A stretch of 64,000 bases of DNA from Cytobacillus dafuensis. Lineage in GTDB: Bacteria; Bacillota; Bacilli; Bacillales; Cytobacillaceae. The stretch spans positions 4,258,001-4,322,000 of the forward strand of contig NZ_CP042593.1 of NCBI RefSeq assembly GCF_007995155.1, read 5' to 3'. A model generated the notes under the pieces. That model was given only the letters and a program-made list of their open reading frames with translations. It searched no databases and was not told the DNA's origin. A program made the translations under genes and the position numbers. Of the stretch, positions 1 through 9,006 are shown one piece after another (the first letter of the stretch is position 1; every line of letters starts with the position of its first letter).

Positions 1-1
1 A

Positions 2-214
2 TGGGCTACTGGCTTTAAAGCCGATTATAGCTGGATTCAAATCGAAGGAATATTAAATGAAAATGGACAGCCTATTCATACTCGTGGTATCACTAATAAA
101 AAGGGGTTTTATTTTTTAGGGCTGCCTTGGCTGCATAAAAGAGGATCTTCCCTCCTCTTAGGAGTAGGGAATGATGCAGAGTTTTTATTTAAGGTGATTG
201 ATAAAGAATGCTAA
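2..214 (+). CDS. C-terminal end of a flavin-dependent monooxygenase (CzcO/YUCCA-like), cut by window edge
   Basis: Only the last 70 codons are present; the frame is open from the first bases and stops at TAA 212-214. It contains an ATGFKADYSWI segment, which resembles the ATG motif near the C-terminus of class B flavoprotein monooxygenases and CzcO-like oxidoreductases, followed by a GFYFLGLPWLHKRGSS segment typical of their last strand and helix. Such enzymes use FAD and NAD(P)H to oxygenate or oxidise small molecules; the substrate cannot be inferred. The family is assigned from this tail only, so the subfamily is uncertain. Confidence 0.7.
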   Translation, partial: WATGFKADYSWIQIEGILNENGQPIHTRGITNKKGFYFLGLPWLHKRGSSLLLGVGNDAEFLFKVIDKEC

Positions 215-253
215 TATAATATTATTGTACATATATTGACTGGAGGAATTCGC

Positions 254-454
254 ATGGTTATCCAACCAAACATGTCTCCCCTATCCATTTTGGAAGCTTG
301 GGAAAATACAAGAAAAGTATTTGAAAAACACAATGTTCCAATTACAACGATTTTATTGCAAGATTCCATTCATCCGGAAATACTCACGGAGTTACTAAAG
401 GAGTTAAATGAATCAATCGGAAGCTCGGAAACCACCTGTATTGAAGGGGGCTGA
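254..454 (+). CDS. Small protein of unknown function (66 aa)
   Basis: A short acidic protein 40 bp downstream of the monooxygenase. The start at ATG 254 is preferred to upstream alternatives because a TGGAGGA ribosome site lies at 240-247. The pattern of an N-terminal 'MSPLSILEAWENTRKVFEKHNVP' type helix pair, with a Trp-Glu and a VF-KH-P motif, is loosely reminiscent of the small DUF1858/DUF542-type helical domains, but this is weak. It ends in CIEGG. No signal peptide or membrane segment is visible. It may be translated from the same message as the monooxygenase, and a strong hairpin terminator follows. Function unknown. Confidence 0.6.
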   Translation: MVIQPNMSPLSILEAWENTRKVFEKHNVPITTILLQDSIHPEILTELLKELNESIGSSETTCIEGG

Positions 455-500
455 AAGGTTCCAACTAAGGAGTAGGTTACTCCTCTCGCAAATGTAGGTA

Positions 501-543
501 AAAAAACCATCATGGATCACTCTTGATCCATGATGGTTTTTTT
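501..543. terminator. Bidirectional rho-independent terminator
   Basis: A perfect stem (ACCATCATGGATCA / TGATCCATGATGGT) with a 4-5 nt loop, flanked by A-run and T-run, sits between the small + strand gene and the convergent kinase gene. It can stop transcription from both sides. Confidence 0.9.
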
Positions 544-562
544 GAAATAAATTGATTCAGAG

Positions 563-1186
563 TTATACGTCATATACCAAATCTGCATTACTAATTGGTT
601 TTTCTGTATCCAAGTAATGTTGTTCACCCGGCCAGTATCTTCGCTCATACTTATTCAGTCTATCTTGAAGATCCCCAATATACGAATCACGATTTAAGAC
701 TCTTTCATACCTCAATTCACGAGGGCAATCAATAAAAATAGTAAAATCGTAGAACCCTCTCCATTCTTTTCTTTGCAGAAATACACCCTCAATAAGAACA
801 ATACTGTCAGCAGCTACTGTCATTTGTTTCGTTGAAGTTGAATCAGTAAATTTATCATAAAAAGATAAAGATATATTATGACAGCGATTATGTAGCCTTT
901 CAAAAAAATCAGTTGTCAAGTTATTAACATCCCATTGCAAATAATAAAATTCATACCATTCTTCGTGTCCTGTTTCATATCGTTTATTTCTTTCAACAAT
1001 GTGATCATCAATATGGAAAACGACTGTATCAACGTTATTCTTATTTAATTCTTGTTTAATTTCTTTTACTAATGTCGTTTTTCCTGCCCCGCTTAATCCA
1101 TCTATTCCAACTATAAAAGGACGATCTTTATTGGAAATTATTGAAAATTGAAATATTATTTTTTCTGTTATTTCTTTAATGGACAT
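563..1186 (-). CDS. Uridine-kinase-like P-loop NTPase
   Basis: Cytoplasmic P-loop kinase of the uridine kinase/phosphoribulokinase group. The Walker A motif GLSGAGKTT lies near residues 30-38 from the chosen start, followed by an FHIDDHIVERNKRY segment like the substrate-lid region of uridine kinases and a VLIEGVFLQR strand. About 207 aa from ATG 1186, the usual size for the short Bacillus uridine-kinase-like proteins. The frame stays open upstream to 1312 (ATG 1303, TTG 1312), but the extra 40 residues have no recognisable domain. GGGG just upstream of 1186 could serve as a weak ribosome site. The real substrate may not be uridine, and the start is uncertain. Confidence 0.75.
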   Translation of the reverse strand: MSIKEITEKIIFQFSIISNKDRPFIVGIDGLSGAGKTTLVKEIKQELNKNNVDTVVFHIDDHIVERNKRYETGHEEWYEFYYLQWDVNNLTTDFFERLHNRCHNISLSFYDKFTDSTSTKQMTVAADSIVLIEGVFLQRKEWRGFYDFTIFIDCPRELRYERVLNRDSYIGDLQDRLNKYERRYWPGEQHYLDTEKPISNADLVYDV

Positions 1187-1437
1187 CCATTCATCCCCGA
1201 TTCCGTCATACATTAATTGTTGAAAATAAATACTGTTATCTTGCCGCCATCCCTCTTCAGCTTCCAAATAAATAAATCCATTGCAATAACTAGATTTTAT
1301 CATAATATACAAATACTTCTTCTAAAAATAAAGAAAATAGCCATAGTTGTTCTAGAAATGTACCCAACTAATAGAATATAAAAGTTAAACCCTATTGAAA
1401 TCAATTTATCCGTTCTAAAACAAGATTTAAGTTTTAA

Positions 1438-1467
1438 TTCCACAATTTTCATAATATAGTATATAAT
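1438..1467 (+). promoter_or_regulatory. Possible sigma-A promoter of the YcdB/SLH gene
   Basis: TTCCAC, 18 bp, then a perfect TATAAT at 1462-1467, about 35 bp upstream of the TTG start. The -10 is strong and the -35 weak. Confidence 0.45.
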
Positions 1468-1500
1468 TGGGATTGCAACTATATATTAGGAGGGTTATTT

Positions 1501-3714
1501 TTGAGAAACTTGAGGAAACTCGGAATTTTAACATTGTCTACTGGATTGTCCATTGGAATTCTAGCCCCAGGAGTAAGCGCAACATCACTAGTAAATAAGA
1601 ATCATACTAACGTACAAATCGCACAGGCAGAAAAGGTTGTTACAAAAAATGAGCTTATAAAGAAATTCAGGGAATTTTTCCCCCAGTTTAATTATTTAAA
1701 TGATAGTGACTTCCATATGGGGAGCGGCCATCATTTTCCTGGTGATGATACGATTCGATATGACTTAAACTTTCACAAAAAAGTAAACGGGAAACAAGAA
1801 TATGGATATGTTAGTTTTGTTGGTGATCAATTAGAGATTGAAAATTTTAATTATCAACCAGCTAATGCTGTAGATGCTTTATTTCCAGCAAAAGTAACAA
1901 AAGAAAAAGCGAAAGAAGTGGCTAAACAGTTCCTGAAAAATTTCCCTAACAGCGGTGAATATCAACTGCAAGATTTTGACCTCTACGACTACTTCCCAAG
2001 TACTCAAATACTTACAGAACCCATCAGCTATCCATTTTCTTTCGTTCAAACAAAAAATAAAGTACCTATTTCAGACCAACGGATTCATATAACAGTGCTT
2101 GGTAATGGAGTGGTCAGTAATTTTAATCGCAGTACAAAGGATATGGGATCTCAATCATTTGATGATGTAACGAAGGCTTTGCCTGAAAACAAGATTATTT
2201 CGAAGATTAAAGAAGATGTCTCTATTGATTTACAGTATAAAATAGATTTTGATTATCAAACAGGTGACAGACATGTGAATCTCGTTTATCACCCAACAAG
2301 TGACGTACTAAGTGTACATGCCCTTTCTGGTGAATGGCAAACCGCAAATGGTTTTTCTGCCGAGCTTCCAAAGGAAAAAAAGCTTGAGCTCATTTCTGCT
2401 CAACCGATCGGACCAAAGAAAACCAATTTTTCTCTAGAAGAAGCGAAGGCATTGGCCGAAACATTGCTCAAGGTTGATTCCAATGATATTAAGTTAAGGA
2501 TTGAATCAATTAATGAAGAAAAAAATCACAATGGCCAAGAAATCATTAGCATTCAGTATATGTACGAATACCGTAATGGTGGAAGCGGGACAAATTTGGA
2601 ATTAGATAAACATACAGGCGATATCATTCAGTACAATGATCTCAAGCGTGACGTACTTGAAAACAAAAAAGGTAGTCATACGATTTCTAGTAAAGAGGCT
2701 CTTGATCAAGCAGTGAAGTATTTAAAACAGTATTCACCATCTTATCTTCACAACTATGCAATGCCGTTAGGAGAAGCTAATTTTGAAGATGAAAGAGGGA
2801 TTTATCATTTTATCTTTCCAAGAGTAGAAAATAATATTCTCGTAAATGGTGATCACATTTTTGTTAGTGTTCATGCTGATGGTTCTTTAAACAGTCTGAA
2901 TGTTAATCGTTCAGATATTAAAAACTGGCCGTCTACAGACAAAGTCATCCCAAAAGAGAAAGCAGCAGCTAAATTTTTTGAACAACTAAGCTTAAATCTT
3001 CAATATGTTAAAGAAGGATCGGGTCAAAATAAGGATCACTATCGTCTTGTGTATACACCAGTATTCAACAAGAATCCGTTTAACTTTTTAGATGCAAACA
3101 AAGGCGAATGGAATAGTGTGGTTACTAAGAAGAATCGTCAAGTCATTTCACATCCGTCGGCAAAGGAAGAGCTAAATTATCTTATCAATGCTGGAATATT
3201 AGATATTGGGGATGTGAAAACATTCAATCCAGATGCACAAATAACAAAAGGTGCCGCCATTGAAATGATTACGAAGTCACTCACTCGAATCCATGACAGC
3301 TTCCCAGGTCAAAAGAATAAAAGTCAATCATTTAAAAACATTCCTCCTGAGCATCCTTTATATCAAGTGATCGAACGTGCAGTAACGCTAGGTATTCTTG
3401 ATAAAGAAAAAGACACTTTCAATCCAGCTGAACACCTTACAAGAGAAGAATTAGCAGTTTGGTATATACGCGCATTGCAACTCGACCAAGCAGCAAAAAA
3501 TCAAGGCATCTATCAACTTAAGTTTGCAGATGCAAAAGATGTACAACCTGAAAACATTGGATTTGTTGCCTTAGCACACTCATTAAATTTATTATCTGCT
3601 AACAAAAACAACTTCAACCCTGACCAAAAAGTTACGTATGCACAATTAGCAGTGTCTAATGTTCGTTTAGCTCATGAGTTCTATAAAAAAGGAATAGAAA
3701 TCCATTATTATTAA
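1501..3714 (+). CDS. YcdB/YcdC-domain protein with C-terminal SLH cell-wall anchor
   Basis: Secreted protein of 737 aa. It starts with TTG behind an AGGAGGG site (1489-1495) and has a signal peptide (RNLRKL basic end, hydrophobic core, cleavage near VSA-TS at residues 26-28). Residues about 45-540 form repeated YcdB/YcdC-type units, a family of unknown biochemical role related to PepSY-like extracellular domains. Residues about 555-735 hold three S-layer-homology repeats (for example GAAIEMITKSL, LTREELAVWYIRAL and VTYAQLAVSNVRL), which normally bind pyruvylated wall polymer. It is therefore an S-layer-associated surface protein. It stands alone, with its own promoter and a terminator just downstream. 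Confidence 0.85.
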   Translation: MRNLRKLGILTLSTGLSIGILAPGVSATSLVNKNHTNVQIAQAEKVVTKNELIKKFREFFPQFNYLNDSDFHMGSGHHFPGDDTIRYDLNFHKKVNGKQEYGYVSFVGDQLEIENFNYQPANAVDALFPAKVTKEKAKEVAKQFLKNFPNSGEYQLQDFDLYDYFPSTQILTEPISYPFSFVQTKNKVPISDQRIHITVLGNGVVSNFNRSTKDMGSQSFDDVTKALPENKIISKIKEDVSIDLQYKIDFDYQTGDRHVNLVYHPTSDVLSVHALSGEWQTANGFSAELPKEKKLELISAQPIGPKKTNFSLEEAKALAETLLKVDSNDIKLRIESINEEKNHNGQEIISIQYMYEYRNGGSGTNLELDKHTGDIIQYNDLKRDVLENKKGSHTISSKEALDQAVKYLKQYSPSYLHNYAMPLGEANFEDERGIYHFIFPRVENNILVNGDHIFVSVHADGSLNSLNVNRSDIKNWPSTDKVIPKEKAAAKFFEQLSLNLQYVKEGSGQNKDHYRLVYTPVFNKNPFNFLDANKGEWNSVVTKKNRQVISHPSAKEELNYLINAGILDIGDVKTFNPDAQITKGAAIEMITKSLTRIHDSFPGQKNKSQSFKNIPPEHPLYQVIERAVTLGILDKEKDTFNPAEHLTREELAVWYIRALQLDQAAKNQGIYQLKFADAKDVQPENIGFVALAHSLNLLSANKNNFNPDQKVTYAQLAVSNVRLAHEFYKKGIEIHYY

Positions 3715-3729
3715 GCGTTTGGATCAAGT

Positions 3730-3751
3730 ATCCGCCCATTTTTGGGCGGAT
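3730..3751. terminator. Hairpin terminator after the SLH gene
   Basis: ATCCGCCCA / TGGGCGGAT with a TTTT loop, 16 bp after the SLH-protein stop and ahead of the convergent hydrolase gene. The T-tract is poor (TATTATTTAT). Confidence 0.65.
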
Positions 3752-3882
3752 ATTATTTATATATTCGTTTATATATTGAAGCTCCATAACAACGCAATCA
3801 GGCCAATTCGAAAACAATTTAATTATTGTTTTTTCACGAGTGATTAAGGTTTTTCTGCCCCAAAGTTCGATAGTACATTCTA

Positions 3883-4866
3883 TCAATCTCTCTCAAAAGT
3901 TTCTATGAATTCATTAACTTTTTTGGACATTTCCTTATACTGCGTCCAATGGAGATAATGATGTCCTTCTAAAGTGACGAGTTTATTTGTCGTTACATTA
4001 CTTAATTGCGATTGATAAAAAGTAATATTGGTTTTCCCATTTCCACTTACTTTATCTTTCATATCCTTAGCAAAGATCATGACAGGCAAGTCTGGAGAAA
4101 ATGACATGTCTTTCGTTTTCATTATGTTTTTTTCCATTTCACTTGCTTCATTCACTACATTTTTATTCATACCTTTCCAAGCAGAAATGTGTTTCGTCAT
4201 CTTTATATTCTCATCAGAATAAGTTCCTTTATCCGCTATAGGCAAGACATCACTTGGGTTGATATATGAAACCAATCTTGCCATTCCAGTTGGTGCAAGC
4301 AGGCTCATATATTTGGGCAAAGTTGGCGCAGGTTCATTAAAATACTTCACCGCTTGAGGCAGGGTGAGATCATTCCCTATAATGGCTTCAATTTCATTTG
4401 GGTATTTATTAGCATAATACATGCTATATATGCCAGATACAGAGTGAGGCATTAATATGTATGGCCCTTCAATGTTTGATTTCTTCAAAGCCGTTCTTAT
4501 TTCTTCTACTATGTTTTCAACGGTTCTTTCCTTATCAGTTGAGTCACTCCAACCATATCCAAAAGGCTCTACAACGACAACCTTATTATTTTTTGCCATT
4601 TCATTCATTAGAGGCTCGAAATCCAACACAGGTGCTGCAGTACCAAGTCCCGGTAATAAGACAATCGTATGCTCACCTTCACCTTTTGTATAGACATGCA
4701 TTTTCTTATTATCTATTTCAACTAATTGCCCTGGTGCTGGGTACTTTTTTTGTTCATATTTACTCATAACATGATGGAAAGCGATCCAAACAAGGAGGAC
4801 TGCAGCTATCATCAATAAAATATTTCTAGTAATCTTCCAAAATCTAAACTTCTTTTTAGTTTTCAT
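3883..4866 (-). CDS. Membrane-anchored alpha/beta hydrolase
   Basis: The N-terminus is basic (KTKKKFRFWK), followed by one transmembrane helix at about residues 14-34 and then an extracellular alpha/beta-hydrolase domain. The oxyanion strand VLLPGLGTAAP, nucleophile elbow MPHSVSGIY (a GxSxG variant with His first) and a late EGHHYLHW histidine are all visible, with a probable acid in the MIFAKDMKD region. It is therefore a serine esterase, lipase or peptidase-like enzyme facing the outside; the substrate is unknown. An in-frame GTG at 4875 lies too close to the AGGAAG site, so ATG 4866 is preferred. Single-gene unit. Confidence 0.8.
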   Translation of the reverse strand: MKTKKKFRFWKITRNILLMIAAVLLVWIAFHHVMSKYEQKKYPAPGQLVEIDNKKMHVYTKGEGEHTIVLLPGLGTAAPVLDFEPLMNEMAKNNKVVVVEPFGYGWSDSTDKERTVENIVEEIRTALKKSNIEGPYILMPHSVSGIYSMYYANKYPNEIEAIIGNDLTLPQAVKYFNEPAPTLPKYMSLLAPTGMARLVSYINPSDVLPIADKGTYSDENIKMTKHISAWKGMNKNVVNEASEMEKNIMKTKDMSFSPDLPVMIFAKDMKDKVSGNGKTNITFYQSQLSNVTTNKLVTLEGHHYLHWTQYKEMSKKVNEFIETFERD

Positions 4867-5015
4867 TCTTTCCACTACTTCCTATATAAATTTTCTTGGC
4901 CTGTACGGTTTTTTCCATTCCTATCATCAATCCTAAGCCTTGAAGGTTAAAGAGAGGTTAGTGGAAAGGTTAAAATTCATTTAAAAAAAGCTCCTAATGT
5001 GAGAGGTTGAAAAAT

Positions 5016-5061
5016 AAAAAATCCGTATGCACAGATTGATGAATGTGCGTACGGATTTTTT
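5016..5061. terminator. Bidirectional terminator in the 4876-5191 gap
   Basis: AAAAATCCGTA and CACA pair with TGTG and TACGGATTTTTT around a short loop. It lies downstream of the PH-domain gene on the minus strand. The remainder of the 316-bp gap shows no gene; the part next to 4875 should hold the hydrolase promoter. Confidence 0.8.
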
Positions 5062-5191
5062 CATTATTACAATATTAGGTTTCATCCCTATTATAAATCA
5101 AAATAATATTGATGCTGACAAAAAGCATGCATGACTTTTCTAGTCAATATTTATGTTAATTAAGTTACTAAGAATGTTATTTTTTCTTGCA

Positions 5192-5560
5192 TCATAAAAT
5201 AGCATTTGCAATTAATTTGTCAAACTTACGAACATCAACACCCTTTTTTATATTTACTTTAATATGGCCTGCTCTCGTCCATAATTCAACCTCTGCATTA
5301 ACATCAAAAAAACTACCCGCATTCTCAGTTGACCACATATTAATGGATGAATAAGGCAAAGAATAAATCTCAACCTTTTTTCCTGATAAACCTTGTGCAT
5401 CTCTTACAATTAATCTCTTGTTTGTAAAAATAGCACTATCACGAAATGTTTTATATGCAGCAATTGCTTCTTCTCCTTCTACCAGTATTTCATTGACGTC
5501 ATTTGGTATAGGACATTCTGAAACTAATGTCCATTCTAAAATGCTTTGATTTGCAGCCAT
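5192..5560 (-). CDS. Bacterial PH-domain protein (bPH_1/DUF1696 type)
   Basis: A 122-aa soluble protein made of a single bacterial pleckstrin-homology-like domain. The characteristic AIFTNKRLIVRD strand and the SLPYSSINMWSTENAG and VELWTRAGHIKVNIKKG segments are visible. Family members are mostly of unknown function; in Firmicutes the type is common as a stand-alone cytoplasmic protein. The ATG is preceded by GGAGGTAC in good position. Neighbours do not suggest a role. Confidence 0.8.
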   Translation of the reverse strand: MAANQSILEWTLVSECPIPNDVNEILVEGEEAIAAYKTFRDSAIFTNKRLIVRDAQGLSGKKVEIYSLPYSSINMWSTENAGSFFDVNAEVELWTRAGHIKVNIKKGVDVRKFDKLIANAIL

Positions 5561-5783
5561 AAAGGTACCTCCGACAAAATATTTTTTTATCTTATATCAT
5601 TCTGTACCTGGTGGAAAAAACCTTCTTTTTCATAGAGATATTAATTGTATCAAGTGCATTTATTATTAAATATACAACGTCGAAATACCCTTACTGAATT
5701 CAACAACCGTTTTTCACGCTAAAAAAACAACTGCTCTTTCAATCTCGTGATAAAATACTAGATACATAATATCCAGTAAAGGG

Positions 5784-6903
5784 ATGAAAACATATTTTAT
5801 TAACCGAAAAAGTAAAGAACCTGCCTTTATCGCCAGGTGTTTATCTTATGAAAGATTCCCATGGTCAAATCATTTATGTGGGGAAGGCAAAAAAATTAAA
5901 GAATCGCGTTCAATCGTATTTCCAAAACTCGAAAAATCATTCTCCTAAGGTGAATAAGCTTAAAAAGCATTTGAAGGATTTTGACTATATCCTAACAGAT
6001 ACAGAATTCGATGCTTTTCTGCTGGAATGTCAATTAATTAAGAAGCATAAGCCACTATATAATAGAATCATGAAAAATCCACAGTCCTTTACTTATATTG
6101 TCATCAAAATGGACAAAAAGTTTCGTCAGATTGAGATTGCTCATAACCCTATTGAACATGACGGCAATCTTTATTTTGGTCCATTTACAAGCAAAAGTCG
6201 TGTTGAAAGAGCGATCCAAGGGATAAAGGAATGTTTTAAATTATGCTGCAGTAATCCTACAAGAAAGAATACGGCTTGCTTGAATTATTCATTAGGCTTG
6301 TGTCTTGGCATGTGTCTTGGGGGGCCTGCCGTACAGCAATACAATGAAATCATAGACAAATTTATCGCTTTTCTTCAAGGCAATGATAAGAGGATTCTCG
6401 AAGATATGAAGCAAATGATGGTAACCGCTTCTGAAAAATTCGAATTTGAAGCTGCCTCTAAATATCGAGATCATATTCAAACCGTATCCGCTCTTTTAAA
6501 TAAAGAAATGATGATTGAATTCACAGAAAAAAATCATAATCTCGTAATCATAGAAAAATTAAATGAAACTACGATTAAACTTTTTCTCATTAAGCGGACC
6601 AACGTCCTTTATCATCAGAAATTTTCACTCGATACCGAAAACAAAGAACAGCTAATTGAAAAAATAAAAACAAATATTATCACGTACTTCAACAATCATG
6701 CTCCCATTCCATCCACGGATGTGAGCAAAGATGAAATCGATGAAGCACAAATTATTTATTCTTATTTAAAAAGTAACAACTGCTTCTATTTCATCATTCC
6801 GGAAAAATGGCTGAATACGGAGAAACATTCTAGTATTGATGTGGCAGTTAGCAAATTATTGAGGGATGTTAGACAGGGCTGTCCCAAAAGTAGAGGAAAA
6901 TGA
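5784..6903 (+). CDS. Short UvrC homologue with GIY-YIG nuclease domain; apparent frameshift at its start
   Basis: Homologue of the N-terminal half of UvrC. The GIY-YIG nuclease domain (GVYLMKD, then IIYVGKAKKLKNRV) occupies the first 90 residues, followed by a Cys-containing linker region and a UVR motif (FEFEAASKYRDHI) near residue 220. The C-terminal RNase-H-like and helix-hairpin-helix domains of full UvrC are absent, so it resembles Cho-like proteins in layout. The first ATG in frame is 5848, but that would remove the GVY half of the catalytic motif. The frame is open back to 5788, and ATG 5784 with AAAGGG upstream would give MKHILLTEKVKNLPLSPG if the A4 tract 5787-5790 had one base less. 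Either the gene is frameshifted, or it starts at a non-standard ATT (5794), or the base is a sequencing error. Confidence 0.7.
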
Positions 6904-6928
6904 CTTGAGGACAGCCTTTAAAAGCCGG

Positions 6929-6958
6929 AACCTTTTTTATAGTTTATAAAAGGTGTTT
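6929..6958 (+). terminator. Probable terminator of the UvrC-like gene
   Basis: An imperfect A/T-rich stem (ACCTTTTTTATA / TATAAAAGGT) is followed by GTTTTT shortly after the stop codon. Confidence 0.45.
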
Positions 6959-7005
6959 TTCGTAAAGTTTGTTGTTTTTAATGCAATTTTCATTTAACGA
7001 TCTGA

Positions 7006-7132
7006 GTTGATTGGAGCGGAGGGCACTTGACTCCTGCGGGAATGGAGGGAAGCGTGAGACCCCACAGGCGCAAGCGCCGAGGAGGCTCACGTCTCTCCCC
7101 GCGGAAAGCAAGTGACCGCAGCGGAAATCAAC
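7006..7132 (+). repeat. Dispersed Bacillus repeat, copy 1
   Basis: Starts GTTGATTGGAGCGGA and ends GCAGCGGAAATCAAC, giving imperfect terminal inverted repeats, with an internal ACTCCTGCGGGAA and GAGACCCC...GAGGAGGCTC hairpin core. It shares its ends and core with the copies at 9007-9135 and 15070-15258. It is GC-rich compared with its surroundings, non-coding and lies between convergent genes. No transposase is linked. Confidence 0.8.
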
Positions 7133-7182
7133 GGGCAAATTTTGATGGCAAAAGCAACAATATATGCGAAAAGAGCCTTATA

Positions 7183-7222
7183 AAAAAACAATCATGGACC
7201 AAGGAGACCCATGATTGTTTTC
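7183..7222 (-). terminator. Terminator of the SMR gene pair
   Basis: Stem AACAATCATGG / CCATGATTGTT; on the minus strand it ends in a run of seven T residues. It lies just after the second SMR gene. Confidence 0.85.
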
Positions 7223-7249
7223 CTGATAACGCTTGTTCATGTATTTGTA

Positions 7250-7564
7250 TCAGGCTGTCATTTTTATACCAATAACACCTGTAACAATACACATAATCAG
7301 AAAGATTCTTATTAAACTTCTTGGTTCTTTAAAGAAGATCATTCCTGCTAAAACACTTCCAACAGAACCGATACCGGTCCAAATTGCATAGGCAGTCCCT
7401 ACTGGAAGAGAAATTAAGGACAAGGAAAGGAAATAAAAACTTAAACTTCCAAAAATGACACATGATATAGTGGGGAGTAATTTTTTAAATCCGTCTGCTT
7501 GTTTCAGACTTATCACACTGCCAACTTCGGCAATGCCGGCAATGAGAAGAAAAATCCATGACAT
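7250..7564 (-). CDS. Small multidrug resistance (SMR) transporter subunit, YkkD-like
   Basis: A 104-aa protein with four hydrophobic helices, typical of the EmrE/SMR family. The conserved Glu sits in helix 1 (LIAGIAEVGSV), and helix 3 has the GTAYAIWTGIGSVGSVLAGM signature. SMR proteins work as antiparallel dimers that exchange protons for guanidinium or quaternary cations. It lies 4 bp downstream of a second SMR gene, the arrangement of obligate heterodimers such as YkkC/YkkD or EbrA/EbrB. No guanidine riboswitch was recognised in the short upstream region. The substrate is therefore open. Confidence 0.85.
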   Translation of the reverse strand: MSWIFLLIAGIAEVGSVISLKQADGFKKLLPTISCVIFGSLSFYFLSLSLISLPVGTAYAIWTGIGSVGSVLAGMIFFKEPRSLIRIFLIMCIVTGVIGIKMTA

Positions 7565-7568
7565 TCAA

Positions 7569-7940
7569 TCATCCCCTAACCTTGTGAAACCTGTTTCGAA
7601 TCATATCCATTAATTCTTTTGGTTCTTCTGGAATAATTTTTAACCCAATGATTCCAAATAATATTAGAGTGACAAAAAATAACTTCTGTGGATTAATGGA
7701 TTCTTCCCAAAATAGTATTCCAACTAGAACTGTTCCAACCGTCCCTATACCAGTAAAAATAGCGTAACCAGTTCCTAATGGTATGGAATGTAAGGCTTTT
7801 GAAAGTAAATAGAAACTAAAGAGTATGATAAGTATTGTTATGATACTAGGTATCAATTTTGTAAATCCGTGTGAGTATTTAAGACCGATCACCCAGACAA
7901 TTTCTAAAAGTCCTGCTATTATTATATAAATCCAAGCCAT
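7569..7940 (-). CDS. Small multidrug resistance (SMR) transporter subunit, YkkC-like
   Basis: A 123-aa protein with four transmembrane helices. Helix 1 reads IAGLLEIVWVIGLK with the proton/substrate-binding Glu, and helix 3 holds LGTGYAIFTGIGTVGTVLVG. The match to YkkC in helix 1 and in the FYLLSKALHSIPLGT stretch is close. A charged C-terminal tail of about 20 residues extends beyond the usual SMR length. It is the first gene of a two-gene unit with the following SMR gene, so a paired heterodimeric exporter is likely. The ATG is preceded by GAGGGAGAAC. Confidence 0.85.
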   Translation of the reverse strand: MAWIYIIIAGLLEIVWVIGLKYSHGFTKLIPSIITILIILFSFYLLSKALHSIPLGTGYAIFTGIGTVGTVLVGILFWEESINPQKLFFVTLILFGIIGLKIIPEEPKELMDMIRNRFHKVRG

Positions 7941-8037
7941 ACTGTTGTTCTCCCTCGACGTTGACTTTCTTTTTCTTCTCTTTGTATTTAATCGATAGAA
8001 TACTAGGAAGATTTGTTAAAAGTCCTAAAGCGCATCC

Positions 8038-8910
8038 TTATTTTGAAACCGCTAAGTTATCCATATATTTATAGATGGCATGTGCTACGCCATTTTTATC
8101 ATTACTCAGGGTTGTCATTGTACAAATAGCTTTTATATCATCATTTGCATTTCCCATTGCCACACTGTATCGAACTTTTTGAAGCATCGATACATCATTA
8201 TTGCTATCCCCTATAGCCATAGCTTGTTCTAAGGAGCCATTCATTAAGAATGCTAATTTTTCAAGGGCTAATCCTTTTGAAGCATTTTTATTCGTCATTT
8301 CAATATTGTGATCAGCAGATGAAACAACCATCAACTCATTAATCTCTTTGAACTGGTTCCATGCTTCCTCTAATTTCTTTTTATCAAATGAACATGTTAA
8401 AATATTAAAAAATTCTTCTTCTTGATTTAGAATATCATGATAGTTTTCAACTAAAACGTATCCAAACTGATCAAATTGTCTTTCCGCAACATCCACTAAT
8501 TCTTTCATATCTTCATCTAAATCTAAGCTTTTAAGATGATTGATCTCATTTTGGAATTGTTCTCTTCCCTTTTTAATCGTATAAATGGCTTTATCCGTAA
8601 ACACTTCGTAATAATAATTCCTATCATCGAGCCATTTTACAATTTCTTCAACACGCTCTTTTGCTATTGTAATAGAAGAAACTTTCTTTCCATCCTTTGA
8701 ATGAATCGTTGACCCATTTGTACCGATTACAAATGTAGAGATTCCAGCTTTCTCACAAATTGTTTGAACATCAAAGTGAGCCCTACCTGTTGAAATGACC
8801 ACTTCGATCCCTTTTTCTTGGGCATATTTAATGGCTTTAATATTTTCTTCACTTATCTCATTCTGGTGGTTTAATAATGTTCCATCTAAATCAATTGCAA
8901 TGAACGCCAT
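8038..8910 (-). CDS. Cof-type HAD-IIB sugar-phosphate phosphatase
   Basis: A 290-aa cytoplasmic HAD phosphatase. Motif I is IDLDGTLL (Asp7 nucleophile, Asp9), motif II is VISTGR, motif III has the Lys in the NKNASKG stretch and motif IV is AIGDSNNDVSML near residue 235. A C2B cap lies between. Members dephosphorylate sugar phosphates, flavin or PLP-type substrates; the precise one cannot be read from sequence. Monocistronic; it ends about 100 bp upstream of the SMR pair on the same strand. Confidence 0.85.
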   Translation of the reverse strand: MAFIAIDLDGTLLNHQNEISEENIKAIKYAQEKGIEVVISTGRAHFDVQTICEKAGISTFVIGTNGSTIHSKDGKKVSSITIAKERVEEIVKWLDDRNYYYEVFTDKAIYTIKKGREQFQNEINHLKSLDLDEDMKELVDVAERQFDQFGYVLVENYHDILNQEEEFFNILTCSFDKKKLEEAWNQFKEINELMVVSSADHNIEMTNKNASKGLALEKLAFLMNGSLEQAMAIGDSNNDVSMLQKVRYSVAMGNANDDIKAICTMTTLSNDKNGVAHAIYKYMDNLAVSK

Positions 8911-9006
8911 GGTGTTTAGCTCCTTTATCTTTCAATCTATTAATTATTTTTTGCTTACTTATGAAAAGACTGTGTTAAAGCTCTGTGTTGATAATACTAT
9001 TTTGTT

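Noticed and set aside
3656..3886. 76-codon minus-strand ORF between the SLH gene and the hydrolase gene
   Set aside because: It overlaps the SLH gene end and the terminator, has no ribosome site and no recognisable composition.
7027..7275. ORFs inside the GC-rich repeat copies (also near 9012-9230 and 15040-15435)
   Set aside because: They arise from the repeat sequence itself; reading frames differ between copies and there is no translation signal.
7941..8037. Guanidine (ykkC) riboswitch upstream of the SMR pair
   Set aside because: The gap is below 100 bp and lacks the conserved ykkC motif sequences and a terminator stem.
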